DNA from: Pisolithus tinctorius
Lineage: Eukaryota; Basidiomycota; Agaricomycetes; Boletales; Pisolithaceae
NCBI GenBank assembly: GCA_024663395.1
Contig: JANFAH010000029.1
Location: 434,001 to 498,000 of the forward strand
Direction of reading: 5' to 3'
DNA: 64,000 nucleotides
Both the position numbers and the translations under genes were made by a program. Shown here piece after piece: positions 53,972 through 63,961 of the stretch (position 1 is its first letter; the number at the start of each line of letters is the position of its first letter). The notes below the pieces were generated by a model. That model was given only the letters and a program-made list of their open reading frames with translations. It had not been told where the DNA came from and ran no database searches.

Positions 53972-54556
53972 CAGCTGCAGTATAATCTACTGTTCTCCAG
54001 CCTTCCTGATCACATCCATGATGAGTATGACATGCATCTTGCCTTTTTACTGCAAGACCCAGCAGAAGACATCCCCCCTTCTCCCTCTCCTCCATCAGAG
54101 CCCCATTCATGAAGCATTTATTGACTTCACTGAGAGGATGAATGGGTGGGAGGCACAATTGCCTATGCTCCCATTACCTCACAGACCCCCAATGCCCTAG
54201 CCCTTTGATGCCTGACTCATGCCATCCATTTCTGGAATTAATACTTCCCCATCTGGAAACACTGTCCATCTGTCATCCAATCTGTTGGTTCAGTGATGTC
54301 TCCATTGAGATCTGACTTGCATTGCCACCCCCTAATGTGATATCAGTGTGCTTACTCAGTTTCTGACATTATTTGACTCATTCTGTGATATTTTGACTGT
54401 CCTTGACTTGTTTATTGCCAATACTTACCAATCCTCTGTGCTTGCTTACTTTTCATTTCTTGCTTACTCATCAGGATTACTCACTGCTTACAGTCCTTAC
54501 TCATTACTTACCAAGCATTTGTCCCTTGTTTGTCATAAGCTGTGCTCCCCCCACAG

Positions 54557-54564
54557 TATATAAA
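54557..54564 (+). promoter_or_regulatory. TATA box of D3
   Basis: TATATAAA after CACAG, about 390 bp before the right end and downstream of the ORF. The same block is found in D1, D4 and D5. In an LTR this would be the promoter, placing the ORF in U3. Confidence 0.55.
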
Positions 54565-55084
54565 CCCCCTGTACTTAGCACAACCCAAGAAGCAATCCAG
54601 TCAGTCAGTTCAGCTCTCTCAGTGCATAACTCATCATCAACAGTTGAGGCTCCATGAAGGGGTCTATCTGTCATCATTCATATACTTGGTAGTTGAGGCT
54701 CCATCAAGGGTCTATCTACCTTCATTCATTACCTGAAGAATCTGTGCTTAGTCAGCACACCTGCTTAGTCATTCATCCCCTCCTGCATAACTTGTCATCA
54801 ACTTGCACCAGGAGCACCTGCCATTGAAATTTCCCCACATTAGATTTTTCTGCCTTCCATGTTCCATGGAGGTACACCACCACTCACTCTTTATTTGTCT
54901 TTTGTGTTGGTTTTGGTTGGTTTATACCAGATTTCCACACTTTGACTCACACTGGTCTTGAAGCCAAGTCACCTGAGGGTAAACCCATACTTGACACAGT
55001 AGATGTTTGTATACTTTGGTGAATTTCATGTGGCAACTTGGCCTCACCATAATATTGAATATTAGCAATTGCATCCTTAGGTTG

Positions 55085-55748
55085 TGTCATGGCCATGCTG
55101 GAGTCCAGACCCCCCATCTACACTCTGATCTCTCACTGCTCACCTCTGCCTGTGTTTTGATTCCCTACTGCCCACCTCTGCCCTCTTTTGTCACTTCCAC
55201 TCTCATGTCAGGGTGGACCTTATGTGTGGTGTCTGTTGGCACCTGTTCACTTGACCACATGTGGCAGTATGACTAGCAGCTGACCTGCCTTCCCATTCAT
55301 TGGGTCCAAAGAGGCTGACACTGTACCCATACCTCACAGTGCCTGGTCACTGCCTTGTTGGTTCCTTCCAACCTCCTTACTTCCTCTGTTGTATGTTCCT
55401 TTTGCTCCTTTGTTCTCTGCCATGGGGCCTTTTGTGTTGTGACAGCTGTTGAGAAAATTGACTTACTCTGACATTGGATACTGTACCACCTCACTGTCCT
55501 GTAGAGTATAAAAGCCTGTACAGTATGATGCTGTCTCCCAAGTATGAATATCAACATAGTCCCCAACTCCTCTCTGTCTCTGTTCTTGAGTCATCCTCTG
55601 TCAGAGTCCCTCTGAAATCTTCTGTTGCTCTGCTCCTCTGAAATATGAGGGCAGAGATTGTGCAAGGGGGTAGTGCATGAGCTAAACCCAATGCCCTCCT
55701 TTCCCACCATACCTCTGCTTCATTGGCATTCACTGCACAACTCACACT
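55085..55748 (+). repeat. LTR related to element E, with a possible primer site after it
   Basis: Starts TGTCATGGCCATGCTGG, like the E LTR start, and has TATAAAAG at about 55,504. A TATGAATATCAACA block is shared with the E-type LTR. It probably ends CACAACTCACA at 55,748. TGGTGTCAGAATCTGG follows at about 55,759, which fits a primer-binding site. The borders are less certain than for the other LTRs. Confidence 0.5.
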
Positions 55749-55841
55749 GCCCTAACTGGTGTCAGAATCTGGTGGTTCTCATTCAAACTACTCTCCTTGA
55801 CTCTGTTTCAGATCAGAGAAGGGTGGTGTCAGACCTGGTCT

Positions 55842-56131
55842 TTTTTTTTTGGTGGACATAAATGCTAGGAAGGCAACTGACTAAGTCAGCCCATTGGTAG
55901 CATGTAGGGATTTAGGGTTTGCACCCATGGATCATATCAGAACATAATCATATAATCATAAAACCCATAATACCACCCAGGGGAAACGCTTGATGCACAC
56001 CAGCTAAGGTAGTGTGGGACTCCCCACCTTGTTGGTACCTATCTACCATGCCCCAGAGGACACTGAGGTGTAATACCCACTAAAACCCCTGACTTCCAAA
56101 TCCAGTTGTTTGGAAGATTACTTTCATTCAA
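55842..56131 (-). mobile_element. Short poly(A)-ended insert in the E LTR (retroposon-like)
   Basis: E-type LTR homology stops abruptly at 56,131. The 290 bp to its left read on the minus strand as non-coding sequence ending in about 10 A (T-run near 55,842). That resembles a SINE or a 5'-truncated LINE copy. I see no tRNA-type A and B boxes and no clear TSD. Confidence 0.35.
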
Positions 56132-56651
56132 TATTCATACTGATTACATCAGAGTACTATGTGGCCTTATATACAATGTAGGTCAAGGGCAGGGCAGTGT
56201 AGAATGCAAGCCAATAAATGTATAACAGGTTAGCAGTTCCTCCGACACAAGGGATAGAGGATAAGGATGATGGGGACCTTAGCTGAGACAAGGGAACTAC
56301 TACAATGAGGAAGAAAGAGTAAATACCGAAGGAGTGGAAGAACAGAGAAAGACCAACACAAGGGTGGAACCCTACCTGGGATGCAGGGCTGCAAGTCTGT
56401 CATCCTGACAAGCTGACCAAGGTCTCAGAGGAGGCACAGGCAAAGGCCTTGCCTTCACGTGACTGGCCTGAGAGTGGAGGTGGGCAGAGTTGGTCAGAAT
56501 ACAGACAGGGAAACTCAGAGAGGTGCAGAGATGTGTTGGAAGGGTTGGAGGAGCATGGGAACATGCCAGAAAAGGGCAGAGAAGTGTGGGAACATGTCAG
56601 AAGAGGGCAGAGTAGATGTTAGGGGCTTATGCCAATGTCATGGTCATGACA
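56131..56651 (-). repeat. Element E 3' LTR, truncated
   Basis: On the minus strand TGTCATGACCATGACATTGG starts at 56,651, right after a polypurine run (TAGGGGGGGATA). It matches 48,094-47,567 and is cut at 56,131. Confidence 0.8.
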
Positions 56652-58911
56652 GTATCCCCCCCCTAGGGCCTGAACCCCTGAAGGCCATAGCAAAGCTATG
56701 ATGGAGGTGAGTAAGGTCCAGGTTTGTGAGGGTAGTGAGCATGGTAAGCAGCCAGTAACTTGAAGGCATGTTCTAACTCCATTGCCAGCACCCAAGAGGT
56801 CTCATCATCAGTGTTCTCATAGCCTGCCCAGCAGACTAGATACAGTAACTGACAATGGTGGCAGTAGCAGTCCACCTTTGAGTCAAGGATCTCTGAAATC
56901 TTGTACTCAAGGTCACCATCCACCTCAACAGGCAGAGGTGGAGGTTGGTGCTGATCAGGGAAGGGGTTTGGAGTAGCAGGTTCTAACTGCAATATGTGAA
57001 AGACAGGGTGGATGGCCCACATCACATCAGGTAAGCAGAGGGTGATGGAGTGCATACCAGGCCTAGCTATGATAGCATAGGGGCCCAAGTTCTTCTCTGC
57101 AAGTTTGGCTGAAGGGTGGGTGGAGTGGAAATACCTGGCTTTGACATAAGCCTGGTCACTGACTTTGAACTCTGGTGGCAGAATGCATCCAGCATCAGCT
57201 GGACCTTGATAGTGGAGTTGAGCAGCAGCCATCTCAGTGTGGAGGAAGTCATGCAGGGCAGAAAGCTCCACAACATAGTTATGGGCCTTCAGAGAGGAGA
57301 GGTCATGGTCAGAGTAAACTGACAAGTTCAGGTGGTATCCCTTATTAGCAAAAAAGGGAGAGACTCCAGTAGTTGTGCTTGGTGCACTATTACAAGCAAA
57401 CTCTGCTAGTGGGAGCAACTCCAACCAATCATCTTGTTGATAGTTACAGTAGGTGTGTAGGTGTGGAGATACTGCTTGAGGATCTGATTCATGTGCTCTG
57501 TTTGGCCATCACCTTCTGGGTGGTAGCCCAATGTGAAGTGGAGGTGCATATCTAAGGCCTTTCCAAGGGAGTGGAAGAAGTGCAACATGAACTCCAGACC
57601 CCTGTCAGAGGTGACATGAGTGGATACCCCATGCTTGGAAAAGATGTGGGTAAGGAAGAGCTTTGCTAGGTCAGTGGAGGTGATGAAGTCATGGGTTGGA
57701 ATGAACACAGTCTGTTTAGAGAGGCAGTCTACAACAACCAGAACAGCAGAGTAGCCTGCAGAGTTGGGGAGATGCTCAATGAAATCCATGGAGATGGAGT
57801 TCCATGGCTTCTCAGGGATGGGAAGCTGCTTCAGTAGGTCAAAGGGGCAGTGACATGGGACCTTGCTGTGACCACAAGTGGTGCAGGACCTGACATAGTT
57901 TTTTACATCAGTGCAGAGGTTAGGCCATATGTACTCATGGTGAACAAGCTCTACAGTGCAGCTCTGCCCAAAGTGACCCACAAGCAGATGGTCATGCTTA
58001 AACCGAAGCACTCGGAGGCAGAGGTCATCAATGTTGGGGACAAAGATGTGGCCATTGAGGTGGAGGAGGCCCCCTTGGTCTAATGACCAGCAGAGGTCTG
58101 TCAGAGTTGGGAGATGGGAAGCAGAGACAGGGTCAGAGGGCAGTGCAGAGATGATGTCAGCATGGAGCTGCTCAACATCAAAGATCATGGTGGCTCAGAG
58201 CACAGGGGCCAAGAGGTGGGTAGTATGGAGGGACAAAGCAAACTGTTCCTGGGTAAACACAGGGTGGAGCTCATGAGGGTTTACCTGTGCATAGTCCTTA
58301 TCCCCCTCTTTTGGGTAAACGTCCCAGTGGCAGGTAAGTGCATTGGGCTTGGCTCCAAGGCAGCCAGGGCAGAAGTGGATGACTAGACTGAACTGGGAGA
58401 GGTACTCTGACCAATGAGCCTGACAGCAGGTTAGGACCTTAGAGGTGGAGAAGTACTCCAAGTTTTTATGGTCAGTCAGCACATCAGCAGGGGTGGCAGA
58501 GCCTTCCAAGTAATGTCACCAGTGGCAGAAGGCCTCAAAAATTGCCAACAACTCCTTATCATGAGTGTCATAGTTGAGCTCCAGAGCAGTGAGTGTGCAG
58601 GAGTAAAAGGCAACTGGGTGGAATTCACCATCAGAGCAGGTAATCAAGAGGATACCTGCAATGGCATAGTCTGATGCATTGGTCTCAATTGTGACAGGGG
58701 CATCAGGCACCCAATGAGTAAGGATTGGAGCAGAGGTGAAGGCAGTCTTAAGGTGGAGGAAAGTGGAGTGGCACTCTTCAGAGAAGCTCCAAGGAGCACC
58801 CTTCCAAGTGAGGCAGGTGAGCAGAACAACTATGTTGGAGTAGGTACTAATGAACTGATGATAGAAGTTTGCAAACCCAAGAAAGGACTGGATGTCTTTA
58901 ACCTTGCATGG
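56652..58911 (-). pseudogene. Element E: truncated chromovirus pol (RT end, RNase H, integrase, chromodomain)
   Basis: From 58,911 leftward: the RT thumb ([13 protein letters not shown]), RNase H ([42 protein letters not shown]), and the integrase (zinc end HHEYIWPNLC..CTTCGHSK; D in ISMDFIEHLP, D in VTSDRGLEF, E in GDGQTEHMNQ). A chromodomain follows (EYKISEILDSKVD, LYLVCWAGYENTDDETSW) at about 56,900-56,780. The 5' half with gag, protease and the RT active site is missing where D4 begins. TGA stops at about 58,513 and 58,191 interrupt it, both where Arg is expected. A frame change lies near 57,415. Confidence 0.88.
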
Positions 58912-60767
58912 TGTGAGTCAAAGTGTGGAAAGGTGGTGAAAACCAACCAAAACCAACACCAAAGACAAATATGAGCGAGTGGTGGTTTGCCTCCACAGAA
59001 CCTGGAGGGTGGAAGAAATCTAATGTAGGGGGAAACTTCAAGTGGAGGGTGCACCTAGTGCAAGTTGACGATGAGTTATGCAGGAGTAGACAAGCGAGTG
59101 ATGACTGGATGGGGGATGCTGAACAGAGTGAAGGTGTTCAGCCAAAAGTATTCTGGAGTAATGGACTTCAATAAAACATGCTCCTGGCACAAGTCGACAA
59201 CAAGTTACACAGGAGTGGATGGATGACTAAGCAAGAGTGCTGACTAAGGGTGGATAAGACTGCAGATGATGGATGGTGGTAGATAGACCCTTCTGAATGA
59301 GCCTCAACTACCAAGTATATGAGTGATGACAGAGAGACTCCTTTGTTGAGCCTCAACTGTCAATGATGAGTTATACACTGAAATGAGAGCTGAACTGACT
59401 GACTGGATTTCTTGTCAGGTAGCTAAGTACATGGGATTTATATACTGTGGGGGGGAGCACAGCTTGTGACAAACAAGGCACAAACACCTGGTAAGTAATG
59501 AGTAAGGACTGTAAGCAGTGAGTAATCCTGATGAGTAAGTGAGAAATGGAAAGTAAGCAAGCAAGGGGAATTGGTAAGTATTGGCAATAAACAAGTCAAG
59601 GACAGTCAAAATATCACAGTATGAGTCAAATGGAGTCAGAAACTGAGTAAGTGCACTGGATCACATTAGGGGGTGGCAATGCAAGTCAGATCTCAGTGGA
59701 GACATCACTGGACCAACAGATTGGATAACAGATGGACAGTGTTTCCAGATGGGGAAGTATTAATTCCAGAAAAGGATGGCACAAGTCAGGTGTCAAAGGG
59801 CTAGGGCATTGGGGGTCTGTGAGGTAATGGGAGCATAGGCAATTGTGTCTCCCACCCATTCATCCTCTCAGCAAAGTCAATAAATACTTCATGAACAGGG
59901 CTCTGATGGAGGAGAGGGAGAAGGGGGGATGTCTTCTGCTGGGTCTTGCAATAAAAAGGCAAGATGCACATCATACTCATCATGGATGTGATCAGGGAGG
60001 CTGGAGGACAGTAGATTATACTGCAGCTGTTGCAATGTGGGGAGAACGATGGACAAGATTGGAATAAAGACAGTGCAGGGAGCAGGAAGGAAGGATCCAT
60101 ATGCTTCATCAAGTGGGGAGACCAAAACAACCACATAAGACCTTTGTAACTGAGTGACAGACCTGAGGCGACCAAAGAATGTCCTTCTGGAAGTCATACT
60201 GATGAGGAGAACATGCTGACCAAGCCACATGGGATGGGATGGGGCTGACAACGAGGGAATGAACCAGGGGGCTTCAGGACAGAAGCTGGTGGGAACACCT
60301 GGCAGATATACATAGCCATTGTCTCTGGCAAATGAGACAAGTGAGATGATCAATGAAGAGGTGGCCATATCTGATGGACTTAGCGAAATGAGCATCTGAT
60401 GGTTGGAGTGCTGTAGAAATGCATAGGGTGTGAGGATCCTCTCCAAATTTGGAAGGCAGGATGGCATGGCTGAGCACTTTAAGTGAGTGTGAGAACAGAG
60501 TTGATATCTTTGGAAATGGTGGAGATATGACAAAAACTGGAATGCTGTACATGGGTGCTAAAAACCTTTAATGTGTGCTTAACTTGCTTCCTCTTTTTTC
60601 TTTAGCACTGATGACTTGTTCTTGTGCAAAGGATGACTGCTCATGTCCAGCAGTCTTTCTACACATGAGGGCTTTAGTCTTCATACACATGGCATGGGCG
60701 CACAACTTGTCAATGAGTTAGGCAGAGTCAGCTGTAGTCATGTCCACAACACCTTTGGTGTGTGACA
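58912..60767 (-). mobile_element. D4: LTR-like unit with internal ORF
   Basis: 1,856 bp on the minus strand, from TGTCACACACC (60,767) to GACTCACA (58,912). It ends the E remnant on the left and abuts D5 on the right, so no simple 4-bp TSD is visible. Confidence 0.85.
59889..60533 (-). CDS. D4 ORF, longest open copy of the D protein
   Basis: 214 codons; the conserved block starts at the Met at 60,368 (MATSSLIISLVSFARDNGY). It keeps MTSRRTFFGRLRSVTQL, SYVVVLVSPLDEAYG, QLQYNLLSSSLPDHIHDEYD and HLAFLLQDPAEDIPP, then stops. A further conserved stretch, HEVFIDFAERMNGWE, lies in another frame just after, so the real protein may be longer after splicing or a lost base. Function unknown to me. Confidence 0.5.
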   Translation of the reverse strand: MSYLHHFQRYQLCSHTHLKCSAMPSCLPNLERILTPYAFLQHSNHQMLISLSPSDMATSSLIISLVSFARDNGYVYLPGVPTSFCPEAPWFIPSLSAPSHPMWLGQHVLLISMTSRRTFFGRLRSVTQLQRSYVVVLVSPLDEAYGSFLPAPCTVFIPILSIVLPTLQQLQYNLLSSSLPDHIHDEYDVHLAFLLQDPAEDIPPSPSPPSEPCS

Positions 60768-61506
60768 GTGCTTACTCAGTTTCTGACTCCATTTGACTCA
60801 TTCTGTGATATTTTGACTGTCCTTGACTCATTTATTTCCAATACTTACCAATCTGCCTTGCTTGCTTACTTTTCATTTCTCACTTACTCATCATGATTAC
60901 TCAGTCCTTACTCATTACTTACCAAGTGTTTGTGCCTTGTTTGTCATAGGCTGTGCTCCCCCTACAGTATATAAACCCCCATGTACTTAGCTACAACCCA
61001 GGTGAATCAGAAGTCACTCAATCAGTCAGTTCAGCTCTCAAGTGCATAACTCATCATTGACAGTTGAGGCTCATTCAGAAGAGTCTATCTGTCACCAATC
61101 ATCATCCTTGGTAGTTGAGGCTCCATCAAGGGTCTATCTACCTTCATTCATTATCTGAAGAATCTGTGCTTAGTCAGCACACCTGCTTAGTCATTCATCC
61201 CCTCCTGTATAACTCATCATCAACTTGTGCCAGGAGCACATTTTGTCAAGGTCCATTACTCCAGGGTACTTTTGGCTGAACACCTTCACTCTGTTCAGCA
61301 TCCCCCATCCAGTCATCACCTGCTCATCTGCTCTTGCATAACTTGTTGTTGACTTGCACCAGGAGCACTCTCTATAGAAACTCCCCCACACATTAGATTT
61401 TTCTGCCCTCCAGGTACTGTGGAGGCACACCACCACTTGCCTTTTTATTTGTCTTTGGTGTTGGTTTTGGTTGGTGTTTGCCACCTTTTCCACACTTTGA
61501 CTCACA
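60768..61506 (+). mobile_element. D5: truncated D unit, inverted relative to D4
   Basis: Corresponds to the last 0.6-0.75 kb of D3, from GTGCTTACTCAGTTTCTGA to GACTCACA, with the TATA box at about 60,967. The ORF part is missing. With D4 it forms a head-to-head pair whose outer 740 bp are inverted repeats. Confidence 0.82.
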
Positions 61507-63083
61507 CTGCATGGGCAAAGAATGGCCCCACAGTATTTCACTAGATCATATGTCCAAGGAAGACACACCACCAATAACCAGTCATTTCTTAACACCATAA
61601 TGTCATATCCATGACTCTCGGACTCGTTCCCAGTCCAGTCCAGACCCCTAGCCCCTATCTCTGGTCAAGTCCAGTCCTGGTCCAGCCTAGAAAACCCAAT
61701 CCCAGCCCTAGATAACTCAACTCCAGCCTGCATAACTCAAGTCCGGTGTTTTACCCCTATCTCCGGTCCGTTTCGGCCTCCTGGCCTTGTGCTGCTCCAC
61801 CCCGGTCCTCCCAGGTCTATGTCCGGGTCACCTGGACATAACTCCGGTCTGTTTCCCTTTGTTTGTACTATATTTAGTCTAGCCCATTCATCTGACTTTG
61901 CTTACTGTACAAATCCTGTGTCTGACCCCGGTTATGCCGGTCACCTGGACTTTAGCTATTAGCCTCGGCACAGCCACTATGGCTGTCCTCCTCTTGCTAA
62001 TCATCTTTCTAATAGCTTATCAACAAGTCCGGCTTCATGTTCATTACTCCAGACCGGCCTCATGTATTTAACCCCTGTACATACTTTGTAGCACCCTCAG
62101 TCAGAATATCAACTTAGTATTACCCTCAACTCTGTACTACACCCCAAGACTACTCTATAGCTAAGGCTGAGCCTTAAGCTATCCCCGACCCCTGTCCCAG
62201 ACCTCTCCCCAGCTTGCATAAGGGTACAGCACATAAGCTGAGACCAAGGGAGGTAGATCCAACCCTGGACCGGCTTCCCCTTGTGCGCACTCCAACACTG
62301 GTTGGTTTCCCACACTACTGGTCTTATTCCCGCACTCCCGGTCTTAAGTCCAGTCCTCCGGACTTAGCCCCTGACCTCCGGCCTTGACTCTGGTCTAACT
62401 GGACTTGGCCCCTGTCTCCTGGCCTTGATTCTGGCCACTTGGACTTGGCCCCTGTCACCCGGTCTTGAAGCCCGGTCACCCAAGGGTAAACCCATACTTC
62501 ACACATAAGCATCTCTGTAGTTGGAAAAACATCAACAAGATCCCTGCATGAAACCATTTGTGCACACACAGCACAAACATCCTCTGCAAAGTGCTGCAGT
62601 GACATGTTCTTTTGCCAATCATGGATGATGTCAAGTTTCTCACTCATTGATGCTATTGGTGGATAATTATATTGTTCTCCTTGTCCCCCCATTGCTGTGT
62701 GTTGTCATCATGCCTGCATACCACCCCTCTGAATAGCTCTGACATCTACAAGACTTCTCTCTAATGGAATAGCTGGTTGCAGCACCAGTGCAAGGCATCA
62801 TCCATATTGTGCAGTTTTTAGCTGTCAAAACACATACAATGATGAAGGACAATTTGCTGTACACTCATGAGCACAAAGGGCATCCATGCAGGCAAGATGT
62901 TGTAAAGTGTTGCCACAAAAACATGCCATGGTGTTCCATGATAGATTTGATAGCTTTCAATGTCAAGTAGGGGGACTGTTCCATGAACTCACAAACAGAG
63001 CTTGCACAACAGACCAACAATGGTCCTCTAGGGTACACAGACCCCACACTAAGATCACTGCACACCATAATCCACTCCAACAT
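61507..63083 (-). pseudogene. Helitron-like protein fragment, split by F2
   Basis: From the ATG at 63,083 (MLEWIMVCSDLSVGS) the minus-strand frame runs through a TGA near 62,868 and then shifts. It continues with NYPPIASMSEKLDIIHDWQK and HFAEDVCAVCAQMVSCRDLV to 62,504. After F2 (61,601-62,503) it resumes at 61,600 with VLRNDWLLVVCLPWTYDLVK and YCGAILCP, then is cut by D5. The order CAVCxQ followed by a TYDL..Y.GAILCP block resembles the region before the helicase of fungal Helitron proteins as I remember it. No helicase or Rep domain is here, so the name is tentative. Confidence 0.45.
61601..62503 (+). mobile_element. F2: solo LTR
   Basis: 903 bp, TGTCATATCCATGACTCTCG to CATACTTCACA, flanked by CATAA (61,596-61,600 and 62,504-62,508). 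Same family as F1 but uninterrupted; it is the empty-site reference for D2 and D3. CpG is better kept than in F1 (CCGG appears many times), so it is younger. Confidence 0.9.
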
Positions 63084-63496
63084 ATACTCTCACTGTATAA
63101 ACTTGTAACTCATAGCAGCATCATTACTGACACCAGCAACATCTATACACAAGTGACACATGCCACTGTCCATGACACATTACAAAATACACCTGCAAGT
63201 TGTTTGCATGACATTCCAAGGTGTGACAAACAAACCCCAACATTCCAATTTCCCCAACCCCTCCCCTGCATGTGACCAGACTTAATGGTCCAGTATGATC
63301 ATGGACAACACAGAGTTTACAGACCTGGGCCTAACAGCATCCAGGAATAATAGGAGCTATGTTCCAATTTTAATATAATTTTCTTTTTCACAATGTATCC
63401 ATTATTGTTCACCAGGTATGACACCCAATTGTCTGAATCTGAATTTGGCTTCATTTGGATGAGTCTAACTTGCCCCTAACAGAGTTGCCACCAGAA
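63084..63496. other. No gene recognised
   Basis: AT-rich and CpG-poor sequence upstream of the Helitron-like frame; it may hold its promoter. A short open frame at 62,886-63,275 on the + strand overlaps the Helitron frame and looks like a shadow. Confidence 0.45.
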
Positions 63497-63938
63497 TGTC
63501 ATGTGATTGATGGTACTCGAAAATTTTGGTACATCACGTGATTATCGAGGATTGGTTGAGCTAGGTAACTTCCGCAGAGCCACCAAGGCCCACAGAAGAG
63601 TTTAAAAAGGAGCTAGACCCCGCCATTCACTGTCTGCCTGTCGAGCTCCTTGCGCCGACACTCTACGATGGTCCGTCCATATTATGCAGGGACAAATGAG
63701 CTTGTCGTGATTGGTCATCAGAGAAGAGTCCTAGTTGGTGTCTCGCAACATTGGAGGGTCATCCTGAATACACCCGGCACTCACAAATCGAATGACATGC
63801 CATCGACTCGGTCACTTTTCTTGATAGGTAGAGCGAGCGAACCTACGTGTTAAATGCACATCAAGCAATGAAACTACATTGACCATTGACACCTGCACGA
63901 CACGAGTACGCACAGCTTACTATGCAGCTCAACTTACA
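63497..63938 (+). repeat. 5' LTR of a further LTR retrotransposon that leaves the window
   Basis: TGTCATGTGATTGATGG begins it and AACTTACA ends it, 442 bp. A TATA-like TTTAAAAAGG is at about 63,601. A primer-site candidate TGGCGAGTCCAGCTGGT follows at 63,945-63,961. The GC and CpG content is clearly higher than in the preceding 48 kb. A 67-codon frame (63,650-63,853) lies inside it and is probably not a gene. The partner LTR would be outside the window. Confidence 0.5.
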
Positions 63939-63944
63939 TAATAG

Positions 63945-63961
63945 TGGCGAGTCCAGCTGGT
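63945..63961 (+). other. Candidate primer-binding site
   Basis: TGGCGAGTCCAGCTGGT, starting TGG six bases after the LTR end. It differs from the primer site shared by A and C. Confidence 0.45.

Larger units (their letters stand above)
53302..54951 (+). mobile_element. D3: LTR-like unit with internal ORF, inserted in F1
   Basis: TGTCACACACCAAAGGTG to TTTGACTCACA, 1,650 bp. It is flanked by CCAG (left) and CTGG (right), which are the two one-step CpG decay products of CCGG, the sequence kept at the empty site in F2. TATA at 54,557-54,564. Confidence 0.85.
50683..54996 (+). mobile_element. F1: solo LTR split by D2 and D3
   Basis: TGTCATGTCCATGATTCTCA starts it at 50,683; CATACTTGACA ends it at 54,996. 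CAGTA flanks both ends (50,678-50,682 and 54,997-55,001), a 5-bp TSD. The uninterrupted relative F2 (61,601-62,503) shows which parts belong to F1: 50,683-51,022, 52,842-53,301 and 54,956-54,996. No internal retroelement genes lie inside, so it is a solo LTR. Confidence 0.88.

Noticed and set aside
55842..56131. tRNA-derived SINE
   Set aside because: I could not find convincing A-box and B-box sequences at the right spacing, so I keep only the description poly(A)-ended insert.
58905..61514. TGCATGG on both sides of the D4-D5 composite as a TSD
   Set aside because: Seven bases at shifted distances from the ends do not fit the 4-bp TSD of other D units, and the two flanks belong to different elements (chromovirus and Helitron-like), so they were not one site.
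61507..61600. Right flank of D5 as the upstream RT of element E
   Set aside because: The frame LPWTYDLVKYCGAILCP does not fit the RT segment before [10 protein letters not shown], and it joins smoothly with the Helitron-like frame beyond F2.
63650..63853. 67-codon frame as a gene start near the window end
   Set aside because: It sits inside an LTR-like unit between the TATA-like box and the LTR end, is short, and has no recognisable content.
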